From the NCBI RefSeq assembly GCF_016921115.1, contig NZ_JAFFZS010000015.1, forward strand, positions 62,001 to 126,000: 64,000 bases of DNA. Reading direction: 5' to 3'. Positions 52,518 through 60,597 of this stretch are shown in pieces. The notes beneath the pieces are model-generated. The model was not told where the DNA came from. It made no database searches and saw nothing but the letters and a program-made list of their open reading frames with translations. Source of the DNA: Streptomyces actuosus. GTDB lineage: Bacteria > Actinomycetota > Actinomycetes > Streptomycetales > Streptomycetaceae. Both the position numbers and the translations under genes were made by a program. The number at the start of each line of letters is the position of its first letter. Within the stretch, counting starts at the first letter, position 1.

Positions 52518-53999
52518 TCAGCCGACGTGCGTCGTGAGCGCGGCCTCGATCGCGGCGGCGTCCGCCGCGTCCGACGCCCAGGCCGCATAGCCGTCGGGGC
52601 GGACCAGGAGGGTGGTGCGGCGGCCGCTCGGCCAGCGGGCGACGGCCAGCCGCTCCGCGCGGGCGGCGGCCGGGGCCCCGGCACACGGCTCCGGGGTGAT
52701 CAGCACGAAGCGGCCCCCGCGCAGGGCTTCGTAGAGGCGGGTGCCGTCGGCCAGGGCGACGTCCGGCACACGGGTACCGGTCAGGCGGTGGGCGCCGCGG
52801 GGGGCCGGGTAGCGGTAGCCGATGCCGGTGATCTGCCCGACGGCGCGGCGGCGGGCGGGCGCGGCGTGGTCGAGGAACGCGGTCAGCGCGGCGCGCAGGG
52901 CGAGGGCCCAGGGGCGCCTGGCCATCGCCAGGCGGACGATGCCGCCGCTGCTGCGCAGCACGGACCGGCCGACCGGGTGGCGCTCGGCCTGGTAGGTGTC
53001 GAGCAGGCCGGGGGCCGCGTGCCCCTGGACGACCTGCGCGAGTTTCCAGCTCAGGTTGGCCGCGTCCTGGAGGCCGGTGTTCATGCCCTGCCCACCGGCC
53101 GGGGTGTGCACGTGCGCGGCGTCGCCGGCGAGGAAGACGCGGCCGACGCGATAGGCGGGCGCCTGGCGCTCGTCGCTGTGGAAGCGGGACATCCAGCGGG
53201 CGTCGTGCATGCCGTAGTCGCGGCCGAGCGCGAGACGCGTGATCTCCTTGACCTCCTCCAGGTCGAGGGGCTCGTCGTCGGGGACGTCGCGGCCCCGGTG
53301 CCAGCCGATGACCCGGTGGTAGCCGTCGCCGAACGGCGCGACGAAGGCGAACGCGTCACCGGCGGCGTCGACGGTGAGCAGGCTCTCCGGCTCCTCCGCC
53401 AGCAGCACGTCGGCCAGCACGACGGAGCGGATGACCGAGTGGCCGGGGAAGGGCAGCCCGACCGCGTCCCGCACGGCGCTGCGCATGCCGTCGGCGCCGA
53501 CGAGGTAGCCGGCGCGGAGTTCCCGCCGCTCCCCGTCCGCGGCGCGCACCCGCACCGTGACGCCGTCCGCGTCCTGGGTGAGCCCGGTCATCTCCGTCTC
53601 GTGGCGGAACCGGACGCCGGCCTCGACGGCCCGCCGCTCCAGCACCTTCTCCACCTCGTACTGCGGGATGACGAGGAGGTGGTCGAACCGGGAGGGCAGG
53701 GCGTCGAGGGCGATGGTCAGGCCGCCGAACAGCCGGAGCCGGTCGAGAGGGCGGCCGACGGCCTCGACGGCGTCGGCGAGGCCGCGGGCGTCGAGCTGCT
53801 CCAGCGTGCGGGCGTGCAGGACGAAGGCGCGGGAGAGGTTGCCGATCTCCCGGGGGCGCTTCTCGACGAGGGTGACGGGGACGCCGGCGGCGGCGAGATC
53901 GCCGGCCAGAAGCAGTCCGGTGGGGCCGGAGCCGATGACGATCACGTTGCGCTCGGGGGTGGGGGTGGCGCTGGGAGTGATGCCGACGGTGCCGCTCAT
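52518..53999 (-). CDS. FAD-dependent aromatic monooxygenase (PheA/TfdB type)
   Basis: 493 residues, flavoprotein hydroxylase of group A. The dinucleotide fold has GSGPTG at 23-28, the DG motif is YLVGADGMRSAVRDAVG, and the GD motif is VFLAGDAAHVHTPAGGQGMNTGLQDAANLSWKLA. A short C-terminal thioredoxin-like domain follows. Enzymes of this type hydroxylate phenols, polyketides or antibiotics such as rifampicin and tetracycline. The ATG has GGAGGG upstream. It is divergent from a TetR gene with five shared operators, so its substrate probably controls its own removal. Confidence 0.92.
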   Translation of the reverse strand: MSGTVGITPSATPTPERNVIVIGSGPTGLLLAGDLAAAGVPVTLVEKRPREIGNLSRAFVLHARTLEQLDARGLADAVEAVGRPLDRLRLFGGLTIALDALPSRFDHLLVIPQYEVEKVLERRAVEAGVRFRHETEMTGLTQDADGVTVRVRAADGERRELRAGYLVGADGMRSAVRDAVGLPFPGHSVIRSVVLADVLLAEEPESLLTVDAAGDAFAFVAPFGDGYHRVIGWHRGRDVPDDEPLDLEEVKEITRLALGRDYGMHDARWMSRFHSDERQAPAYRVGRVFLAGDAAHVHTPAGGQGMNTGLQDAANLSWKLAQVVQGHAAPGLLDTYQAERHPVGRSVLRSSGGIVRLAMARRPWALALRAALTAFLDHAAPARRRAVGQITGIGYRYPAPRGAHRLTGTRVPDVALADGTRLYEALRGGRFVLITPEPCAGAPAAARAERLAVARWPSGRRTTLLVRPDGYAAWASDAADAAAIEAALTTHVG

Positions 54000-54015
54000 G
54001 ATGCCCTCCTGAATG

Positions 54016-54057
54016 CCAACACTCGTTGGTCAACAGTCGTTGGTCAACGCCCGTTGG
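54016..54057. promoter_or_regulatory. Three back-to-back TetR-type operators
   Basis: Three 14-bp palindromes of the form YCAAC-N4-GTTGG at 54016-54029, 54030-54043 and 54044-54057, with no spacing. They lie over the likely promoter of the monooxygenase: TTGACC words recur on the minus strand within them. Confidence 0.75.
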
Positions 54058-54087
54058 CAAACATGGAAGCGCAGCCCCCCGAAGGTG

Positions 54088-54115
54088 TCAACACTTGTTG
54101 GCCAACGCATGTTGG
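54088..54115. promoter_or_regulatory. Two back-to-back TetR-type operators
   Basis: Two further 14-bp units of the same consensus, at 54088-54101 and 54102-54115, 30 bases from the first array. They cover the -35 and spacer of the tetR promoter. Confidence 0.75.
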
Positions 54116-54123
54116 CTTACTCT
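54095..54123 (+). promoter_or_regulatory. tetR promoter (leaderless)
   Basis: TTGTTG (54095-54100), 17 bases, TACTCT (54118-54123), 7 bases to the ATG. No Shine-Dalgarno. Confidence 0.65.
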
Positions 54124-54130
54124 GGCCGGC

Positions 54131-54742
54131 ATGCACCACAGCCAGGCACCCCGCACCCCCGAGCCTTCCGGGCCCCCTGCGCCGACGGCGGCCCGCCGCT
54201 CCGACGCCACCCGCGCCGCCATCCTCGACGCCGCCCGCGAACGTTTCGCCACCGACGGCTACGAACGCGCCACCATCCGCGCCATCGCCAAGGACGCGGG
54301 CATCGATCCGTCGATGGTGATGCGCTACTACGGCAACAAGGAGGGCCTCTTCGCCGCGGCCGTCTCCGTCGACCTGAGGATGCCCGACCTCGGCGCGGTC
54401 CCCCGCGACGACCTCGGACGCGTCCTCGTCACCCACTTCCTCGCCCAGTGGGAGGAGAACGAGCAGCTCACGGCCCTGCTCCGGGTCGGGGCGGCCAACC
54501 GGGCCGGGGCCGAGCGCATGCAGGGCGTCTTCCGCGACCAGTTGCTGCCGGCCGCCCGCACCGCCTGCCCCGACCCCGAGCAGGCCCCCGCCCGCGCCGC
54601 GCTCGCCACGACACAACTGCTCGGCCTCGCCCTCACCCGCTACGTCCTGCACCTGCCTCCGGTCGCGGCCCTGACCCGCGACGAGATCGTGGCCTGGCTG
54701 GGCCCCACCGTGCAGCGCTACATGGTCGCGCCGCACCCCTGA
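54131..54742 (+). CDS. TetR-family repressor
   Basis: 203 residues. The N-terminal helix-turn-helix is at about 38-66 (ATIRAIAKDAGIDPSMVMRYYGNKEGLF); the C-terminal ligand-binding domain has about seven helices. The start is set by the -10 only 7 bases upstream; 35 further codons are open but cross the operators. It is divergent from the FAD monooxygenase, and the operators cover both promoters, which suggests autoregulation and repression of the enzyme. Confidence 0.93.
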   Translation: MHHSQAPRTPEPSGPPAPTAARRSDATRAAILDAARERFATDGYERATIRAIAKDAGIDPSMVMRYYGNKEGLFAAAVSVDLRMPDLGAVPRDDLGRVLVTHFLAQWEENEQLTALLRVGAANRAGAERMQGVFRDQLLPAARTACPDPEQAPARAALATTQLLGLALTRYVLHLPPVAALTRDEIVAWLGPTVQRYMVAPHP

Positions 54743-55205
54743 GCCGGGCAGCCGCGCGGCGGCCCCGACACCGGGACACTGCGACGCGGGGTGGCCCATG
54801 CGGGCAGCGCCGACGCGGGGCGAGGCCGGTGCAGGTCGGCTCCGGTGCGGGGGCCGACTGCGCCGGGGGTCGGCTGCGACACCGGCCGACCGCGGGAGGT
54901 GCCGACCGGGAGTGAGTACGGCACCGCCGTCGCACACAGGCGAACCACGGCACGGCCCGCCCGACTCCCGCGGCGAGCCGGTCCCCGAAATCGCCGCCCG
55001 ACCCGCCCCGGCTCCCCGCCGGCGGCCGCCCCACGCCCACCCCTCGGGCCCCGCCGGGCCACCGGCACGCCGGCCCCCCCTCACCCTCCCCGCCCGCCCC
55101 CGCCCCGCCCCACCACCGATCCGGGCCGGGTTCCGTCCGGGCGCTGTCGCGGCACGCGCCCCGCGAGTGGACCGGTCACCCGTTTTGTTCCACTCTGGGG
55201 GGATC
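54743..55205. other. Gene-free stretch after tetR
   Basis: About 460 bases, very GC-rich, with GACGCGGGG words repeated. Apart from a promoter at its end I see nothing; the open frames are Arg/Pro-rich shadows. Confidence 0.55.
55168..55196 (+). promoter_or_regulatory. Promoter upstream of the small-ORF/malQ unit
   Basis: TGGACC (55168-55173), 17 bases, CACTCT (55191-55196), 9 bases before the first small ORF. Confidence 0.45.
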
Positions 55206-55289
55206 ATGGAGTGCATGGATTGTGACGAGATGCGCATTGTCCACCCCTCGGACGTCTGCCATCGCGTTCATTGGGTAGGGCTGCCGTGA
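55206..55289 (+). CDS. Candidate 27-residue cysteine/histidine peptide
   Basis: ATG with GGGGGGA directly upstream. The product begins MECMDCDEMRIVHPSDVC and has three Cys (3, 6, 18) and three His (13, 19, 22), an arrangement that could bind metal or act as a leader peptide. Its TGA overlaps a GTG (GTGA) that opens the frame of the following 98-residue protein. GC at third positions is about 74 percent, low for a gene, so this may be a regulatory leader rather than a structural protein. Confidence 0.4.
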   Translation: MECMDCDEMRIVHPSDVCHRVHWVGLP

Positions 55290-55333
55290 CCCGTTCACGC
55301 CGTACCCCGGCACATGCGACAAGGAGGCCCCTG

Positions 55334-55630
55334 GTGGCCGCTTCGGCACATCTCCTGCTCTCGGCCCTGTCCAAACCCGACTCCGGGTCCGAACCCGGTT
55401 CCGCACCGGCCGCACGGCCGACCGTGCCCCGACCCTCGGTGCCGTTCGAGCCCGAGAGCCCCCAGCCGTACGTCTTCAGCTCCGAGGGCAGCCACGCCGA
55501 GATCCCGCTGACCAGCGAGCCTCCGCTGCCCGATGCCGAGCCCCTCACCAGCGAGCCGCCGCTCGCCGACGCCGCGCCGTTGACCAGCGAGTCCGACGCG
55601 GAAGCGGACCCCGCGTTCCCGAGGCCGTAG
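55334..55630 (+). CDS. Small acidic Pro/Glu/Ser repeat protein before malQ
   Basis: 98 residues from GTG with AAGGAGG five bases upstream; an in-frame GTG 16 codons earlier overlaps the stop of the preceding small ORF and is an alternative. The first residues (AASAHLLLSALS) are hydrophobic; the rest is Pro/Glu/Ser-rich and ends with two copies of a 12-residue repeat and part of a third (PLTSEPPLADAA type). Third-position GC is high. The stop TAG directly abuts the malQ ATG. Not recognised. Confidence 0.6.
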   Translation: MAASAHLLLSALSKPDSGSEPGSAPAARPTVPRPSVPFEPESPQPYVFSSEGSHAEIPLTSEPPLPDAEPLTSEPPLADAAPLTSESDAEADPAFPRP

Positions 55631-57706
55631 ATGGCAGCTCCCGCCCCACCGCCCAGCGCGGACCTGACCCGGCTCGCCGAACTGCACGGCGTCGCCCCGT
55701 CCTTCCAGCCCTCCCCCGGCCGCACGGTCGCGGCCTCCGCCGCCGCGCTCACCCGGGTACTGGCCGCCCTCGACGTCGACGCGAGCACTCCCGAGTCGAC
55801 GCGGGCCGCCCGCGCGGAGCGGGAGCGCGAGGTCCGCGAGCGGCTGCTGCCGCCGACGCTGGTGTGCTGGAGCGGCAACACTCCTCGGGCCCTGGCCGCG
55901 CTGCCGGAGGGCACCCGGCTGCGCGTCGACACCGAGCAGGGCGAGTCCCGTGCCACCGTCGACGCCCTCCAGCCCGGCGTGCACCGGCTGACGGCGACCG
56001 CGCCCGACGGCCGCGGCGCCGAGGCCCACCTGGTGGTGGCCCCGCCGCGGCTGCCCACACCGGCGGGGCGGTCGTACGGGCTGCTGGTCCAGTTGTACTC
56101 GTTGCTGTCGCGGCGTTCGTGGGGCATGGGCGACCTCGGAGACCTCGGTGAGCTGGCGGGCTGGGCGGGACGCACCCTGGGCGCGGGGTTCGTGCAGGTC
56201 AACCCACTGCACGCGGCCGTCCCCGGCGCGCCGACCGACCCGTCCCCCTACCGGCCCTCCTCGCGCCGCTTCCCCGATCCGGTGCATCTGCGGGTGGAGG
56301 ACGTGCCGGAGTTCGCTCATGTGGAGGACCACGAGAAGGTGGCGGCACTGCTGGAGCGCGCGGCGCGGCTGCGGGCGGCGGTGCTGGACGAGGGCGCGCT
56401 GATCGACCGGGACGCGGCGTGGGAGCTGAAGCGGCAGGCGCTGGAGCTGGTACGGGAGGTTCCGCTCGGGCCGGGCCGGAGGGCCGCGTACGCCGACTTC
56501 CTCGCCGAGCAGGGCCGGGCGCTGGAGGACCATGCGACATGGTGCGCACTGGCGGAGGTGCACGGCCCGGACTGGAGCCGCTGGCCGCGGGGACTGCGCG
56601 ACGCGCGGTCGGCGGAGACGGAGCGGGCCCGCGCCGAGCTGATGGACCGGGTCGACTTCCACAGCTGGCTGGTCTGGCTCACCGATGCGCAGCTGACGGC
56701 CGCCCAGCGGGTGGCGCGGGACGCCGGGATGCCGGTCGGCGTGGTGCACGACCTGGCGGTCGGCGTGCATCCCCAGGGCGCGGACGCGTGGGCGCAGCAG
56801 GAGTTCTTCGCGGCGGGGATGTCGATCGGCGCGCCCCCGGACGCCTTCAACGCGCGCGGCCAGGACTGGGGTCTGCCGCCATGGCGCCCGGACCGGCTGG
56901 CCGCGTCGGGGTATGCGCCGTACCGCCGACTGCTGCGGGCGCTGTTCGGTTACGCGGGTGCCCTGCGCATCGACCACGTGATGGGCCTGTTCCGGCTGTG
57001 GTGGGTGCCGCAGGGGGAGCCGCCGACCGAGGGCGCGTATGTGCGCTACGACGCCGAGGCGATGCTCGCCGTGCTGGTGTTGGAGGCCTCGCGGGCCGGG
57101 GCGGTGGTGATCGGAGAGGACCTGGGCACCGTGGAGCCGGGGGTGCGGGAGGCGCTGCGCGAGCGCGGGGTGCTGGGCACGTCGGTGCTGTGGTTCGAGC
57201 GGGACTGGGAGGGCGGCGGCCGGCCGCTGCCGCCGGACCGGTGGCGCTCGGACTGCCTGGCGACGGCCACCACCCACGATCTGCCGTCGACCGCGGCACG
57301 GCTCAGCGGCGAGCACGTGGAGCTGCGCGACCGGCTGGGCCTGCTGACGCGCCCGCTGGACGTGGAGCGCTCGGAGGCCGCCGCGGACACGGGCGAGTGG
57401 CTGGACCTGCTGACGCGGCTGGGGCTGCTGGAGGGTGCCGGCGGGGGCGCGGACCGGGCCTCGGAGGAGGCCGGCATCCAGGCCGTGCACCGGTTCCTGC
57501 TGCGCACCCCGGCCCGGCTGGTCGGCGTCTGGCTGCCGGACGGGGTCGGCGACCGGCGCCCGCAGAACCTGCCCGGCACCTGGGACCAGTACCCGAACTG
57601 GCGGCTGCCGATCGCCGACGCGCAGGGCCACCCGGTGTCCCTGGAGGAACTGGCGGCGTCACCGCGGCTGCGGGCACTGATGGAGGTGCTGCGGGGCGGC
57701 GCCTGA
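55631..57706 (+). CDS. malQ: 4-alpha-glucanotransferase (amylomaltase)
   Basis: GH77 enzyme that transfers alpha-1,4-glucan segments between maltodextrins. 691 residues, longer than the 500-residue minimum because of an N-terminal domain of about 140 residues found in the E. coli-type MalQ. Catalytic residues by motif: Asp448 (LRIDHVMGLFRLWW) as nucleophile, Glu496 (VVIGEDLGTV) as acid/base, and Asp550 (ATTHDLPS). NPLHAAVPGAPTDPSPYRPSSRRFPDP is the typical active-site loop. It follows the 98-residue ORF with no gap, so it is co-transcribed and probably translationally coupled. Confidence 0.96.
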   Translation: MAAPAPPPSADLTRLAELHGVAPSFQPSPGRTVAASAAALTRVLAALDVDASTPESTRAARAEREREVRERLLPPTLVCWSGNTPRALAALPEGTRLRVDTEQGESRATVDALQPGVHRLTATAPDGRGAEAHLVVAPPRLPTPAGRSYGLLVQLYSLLSRRSWGMGDLGDLGELAGWAGRTLGAGFVQVNPLHAAVPGAPTDPSPYRPSSRRFPDPVHLRVEDVPEFAHVEDHEKVAALLERAARLRAAVLDEGALIDRDAAWELKRQALELVREVPLGPGRRAAYADFLAEQGRALEDHATWCALAEVHGPDWSRWPRGLRDARSAETERARAELMDRVDFHSWLVWLTDAQLTAAQRVARDAGMPVGVVHDLAVGVHPQGADAWAQQEFFAAGMSIGAPPDAFNARGQDWGLPPWRPDRLAASGYAPYRRLLRALFGYAGALRIDHVMGLFRLWWVPQGEPPTEGAYVRYDAEAMLAVLVLEASRAGAVVIGEDLGTVEPGVREALRERGVLGTSVLWFERDWEGGGRPLPPDRWRSDCLATATTHDLPSTAARLSGEHVELRDRLGLLTRPLDVERSEAAADTGEWLDLLTRLGLLEGAGGGADRASEEAGIQAVHRFLLRTPARLVGVWLPDGVGDRRPQNLPGTWDQYPNWRLPIADAQGHPVSLEELAASPRLRALMEVLRGGA

Positions 57707-57772
57707 CCCGGCGGCGACGGGGTGGGGCCCCTCGTACGGCACCCCGGGCGCGCGCCTCGTTCCGCCGTTCGC

Positions 57773-57778
57773 TACTTT
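57773..57778 (+). promoter_or_regulatory. -10 element of the small membrane protein gene (leaderless)
   Basis: TACTTT, 6 bases before the GTG, no Shine-Dalgarno. Confidence 0.5.
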
Positions 57779-57784
57779 TGCACC

Positions 57785-58036
57785 GTGGACAAGAAGAAGA
57801 CCCTGCGCGCCGGCGCCCTGGTGGCCGGTACGACGCTGATGATGCTGCTCATGTCGTCCCCCGCGCTCGCGCTGACCCGCGACGACGGCGACGACCCCGG
57901 CACGGGCCTCAGCGTCGGCGAGACGCTGGGTCTGTACGTCTTCCTTCCGCTGGTGATCTTCGCGGTCATCACGGGTCTGGTGATGGTCCTGGACCGCTCC
58001 AAGATCCGCGTGACGAAGCCGAAGGCCCGGGCCTGA
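57785..58036 (+). CDS. Small membrane protein with signal-like N-terminus
   Basis: 83 residues. A basic start (MDKKKTLRAG) is followed by a hydrophobic segment ending ALALT, a short acidic DDGDDPG loop, and a second helix (about 47-68) with a basic tail (DRSKIRVTKPKARA). It may be a two-helix protein or a cleaved signal plus one helix. The family is widespread in Streptomyces and without known function. The frame is open 21 codons further, but the start fits a leaderless transcript. Confidence 0.78.
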   Translation: MDKKKTLRAGALVAGTTLMMLLMSSPALALTRDDGDDPGTGLSVGETLGLYVFLPLVIFAVITGLVMVLDRSKIRVTKPKARA

Positions 58037-58363
58037 CGGTCCGGACGGCGTTCTGAGCGCTCCACACCCGCACCGCACCCGCTTCCCGAGACCCCGGCCC
58101 GCCGACGCGCGGCCGGGTCTTTCGCTGCCCGCAGGCGGGCGGGGGCGGGCGACGCCGGGCATCCGCGCGGGCAGGACGTGCGGGAGCGCGGCGCCGTCGA
58201 TCGCGGACGTCGGGCCCGTTCGTGCCGCGCGGGCGACGAGGCACGGCGCCGGCCCCCGGGCACAGGGCCCCGGGGCCGGGCGCCGCCGTCGAGCTCCGCG
58301 CCGCCGCCGTCGGGGCGCCGGGACACCGCGGTCGGGGCGCGGGGGACGCGAAGGCCCGGATCG
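58037..58363. other. Convergent gap, no gene seen
   Basis: About 330 bases of very high GC. It contains several G/C-rich inverted words (for example GCCCGCAGGCGGGC) that may end transcription, but no convincing ORF. Confidence 0.5.
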
Positions 58364-58900
58364 TCAGGCGGAGATGCCGTCGATCCGGGCCAGGGCGTCG
58401 TCCGCGCCGTACGGCTGCAAATAGGGCAGCCAGCGCGGGTCCCGGTGGCCGGTCCCGATGATGCGCCAGGCCAGGCCGGTGGGAGGGGCTGGTTTGTGCC
58501 GCAGCCGCCAGCCCAGTTCCACCAGGTGACGGTCGGCCTTGACGTGGTTGCAGCGGCGGCAGGAGGCCACCACGTTGTCCCAGACGTGCTTGCCCCCGCG
58601 CGAGCGCGGGATGACGTGGTCGACGCTGGTTGCGACGCCACCGCAGTACATGCACCGGCCCCCGTCGCGGGCGAAGAGCGCGCGGCGGGTCAGAGGAACG
58701 GGCCCCCGGTAGGGAACCCGCACGAATCGCTTGAGCCGGACCACGCTGGGTGCGGGGACTGTGACGGTTGCGCTGTGCAGATAGGCGCCGGACTCCTCGA
58801 GGCAGACTGCCTTGTTCTCGAGGACGAGGACGAGCGCGCGGCGGAGCGGTACGACGCCGAGCGGCTCGTACGACGCGTTGAGGACCAGGACATGCGGCAC
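58364..58900 (-). CDS. HNH endonuclease family protein
   Basis: 178 residues. After an N-terminal domain (PHVLVLNASYEPLGVVPLRRALVLVL) comes the HNH finger: Cys83, Cys86 (CMYC), Asp94-His95 (SVDHVIPRSRGG), Asn109, Cys114 and Cys117. This is the solitary actinobacterial type, often called McrA-like, without methylase or capsid genes nearby. Function unknown. The GTG is preceded by AAGGAGG; 41 more codons are open upstream. Confidence 0.9.
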   Translation of the reverse strand: MPHVLVLNASYEPLGVVPLRRALVLVLENKAVCLEESGAYLHSATVTVPAPSVVRLKRFVRVPYRGPVPLTRRALFARDGGRCMYCGGVATSVDHVIPRSRGGKHVWDNVVASCRRCNHVKADRHLVELGWRLRHKPAPPTGLAWRIIGTGHRDPRWLPYLQPYGADDALARIDGISA

Positions 58901-59233
58901 GGATGCCTCCTTGTACGCCGGCGGCGCGTGGCTCGCGCCGGGACGATCCGTAGTCAGTCTCCCCTCATGCCTGGTGGACGCGCCACCATGTCCCGGTAAC
59001 GGGCTGGGAGTGTTTTCGACCACACCTCATGCATCCCCCGGATCCCGGCCGGTTCATCCCACCAGTTCATGGGGTGGATCCCGGCCTCGACGGACGTCGT
59101 AACTCCTCCACGGTTCGGACCGGCGCACCCGCAATGCCCCGTTAGTGTGGTCACCCTGCCCGCCCGGTGACCTTTTCGTGACCTTCCCTGACCGCCGCGC
59201 CGGATCGGGTGGAGCGCACTGGAGGTACCTGCC
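58901..59233. other. Divergent region of HNH and mscS genes
   Basis: About 330 bases. I see no gene and no convincing promoter pair. Confidence 0.5.
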
Positions 59234-60334
59234 GTGTCCCTGCCCGCCGCCCTGTGGGCCGCCGACTCGTCGCCGTCGCCCGCCCCGGCCCAGACGACGG
59301 CGCCGGCCGTGCCTTCGCTGGAGGACGCCCAGGAGAGCGCGACGAACGCGGCCAGCTGGATCGAGCAGAACTGGTCGACGTGGCTGGCGATCGGGCTGAA
59401 GGTGCTGCTGATCCTGGTGATCGCGGTGGTGCTGCGGAAGATCGTGCTGCGGGCGATCACCAAGCTGATCGACCGGATGAGCCGCACCGGCCAGAGTGTC
59501 GACGCCACCTCACTGGGCGGCCTGCTCGTCAACGCCGAGCGGCGCAGGCAGCGCTCGCAGGCGATCGGCTCGGTGCTGAGGTCGGTGGCGTCCTTCCTCA
59601 TCCTGGGCACGGCGGGGCTGATGGTGATGTCGGCGTTCCAGATCAACCTCGCCCCGCTGCTGGCCTCCGCGGGTGTCGCGGGCGTCGCGATCGGTTTCGG
59701 CGCCCGCAACCTGGTCACGGACTTCCTCTCCGGCGTGTTCATGATCCTGGAGGACCAGTACGGCGTCGGCGACACGATCGACGCGGGGCCCGCCACGGGG
59801 GAGGTCGTCGAGGTCGGCCTGCGGGTGACCAAGCTGCGCGGCCCCAACGGCGCCATCTGGTACGTCCGCAACGGCGAGGTCAAGCGCATCGGCAACCTCT
59901 CCCAGGGCTGGGCGACGGCCAACGTGGACGTGACCCTCAAGGGCGACGAGGACCTGGACCGCGTCAAGACCACGCTCGACGGGGTGGCCGAGCGGATGGG
60001 AAAGGAAGAGCCCTGGAACGAGCTGCTGTGGAGTCCGATCGAGGTGCTCGGGCTGGACAGCGTACTGCCGGACTCGATGGTGGTCCGCGTCTCCGCCAAG
60101 ACCATGCCGGGCAAGGACACGACGGTCGAGCGGGAGCTGCGCTGGCGCATCAAGCGCGCCTTCGACGCCGCCGACATCCCCGTCGTCGGCGGCGCGACGG
60201 CTGCCGTGCCCAGGGACGGGACGCAGGACGCGACGGCCGAGGTGGCGGCCCCGTCGGCGTTCTCCGACGAGGACTCACCGCAGGCGGAGGCGACGGCGCC
60301 GATCACCCCGCAGCGGCCGGCCTCGGGCCGGTAG
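59234..60334 (+). CDS. mscS: Small-conductance mechanosensitive channel (MscS family)
   Basis: 366 residues. After a Ser/Pro/Ala-rich start come three helices (about 48-70, 110-130, 137-165), with the pore-lining third helix ASAGVAGVAIGFGARNLVTDFLSGVFMI. The beta domain follows (DQYGVGDTI, GEVVEVGLRVTKLRGPNGAIWYVRNGEV), then the C-terminal alpha/beta domain and an acidic tail of about 40 residues. It releases solutes on hypo-osmotic shock. The GTG has CTGGAGGT upstream. Confidence 0.94.
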   Translation: MSLPAALWAADSSPSPAPAQTTAPAVPSLEDAQESATNAASWIEQNWSTWLAIGLKVLLILVIAVVLRKIVLRAITKLIDRMSRTGQSVDATSLGGLLVNAERRRQRSQAIGSVLRSVASFLILGTAGLMVMSAFQINLAPLLASAGVAGVAIGFGARNLVTDFLSGVFMILEDQYGVGDTIDAGPATGEVVEVGLRVTKLRGPNGAIWYVRNGEVKRIGNLSQGWATANVDVTLKGDEDLDRVKTTLDGVAERMGKEEPWNELLWSPIEVLGLDSVLPDSMVVRVSAKTMPGKDTTVERELRWRIKRAFDAADIPVVGGATAAVPRDGTQDATAEVAAPSAFSDEDSPQAEATAPITPQRPASGR

Positions 60335-60455
60335 CGCGGGGGGACACACGGATACGGGCACTCACCACTCGCCCCCTCCCCCCTCGTTCCCCCTCTACCT
60401 CCGCGCCCCCGCGCCCCCGCCGGTATCGAGTCCGTTGCCGCGGGGGCGTCGTCTC

Positions 60456-60485
60456 TTGACGGCCCCTTCCCCGGGGGCATACGTT
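60456..60485 (+). promoter_or_regulatory. csnR promoter
   Basis: TTGACG (60456-60461), 18 bases, TACGTT (60480-60485). Transcription would begin near 60492, just before the palindromic operator. Confidence 0.6.
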
Positions 60486-60497
60486 CCTGCCAACCGA

Positions 60498-60512
60498 TAG
60501 GAAACTTTCCTA
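60498..60512. promoter_or_regulatory. CsnR-type palindromic operator
   Basis: TAGGAAA-C-TTTCCTA, a perfect 7-bp palindrome around one central base, 13 bases downstream of the -10. It strongly resembles the operator described in actinomycete chitosanase promoters and bound by CsnR. Confidence 0.8.
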
Positions 60513-60597
60513 ACAGTGACTCGGCGAAGGACGGCAGGTGGACAGTCCTCCCGGATCACTGGGAAGCTGAGCCGCTGGAAGGGCAGGTGTCGACGCG

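Noticed and set aside
54016..54115. Possible CRISPR or satellite array
   Set aside because: Units are 14-bp palindromes with no spacers or cas genes, placed exactly in a divergent promoter region; operators explain them better.
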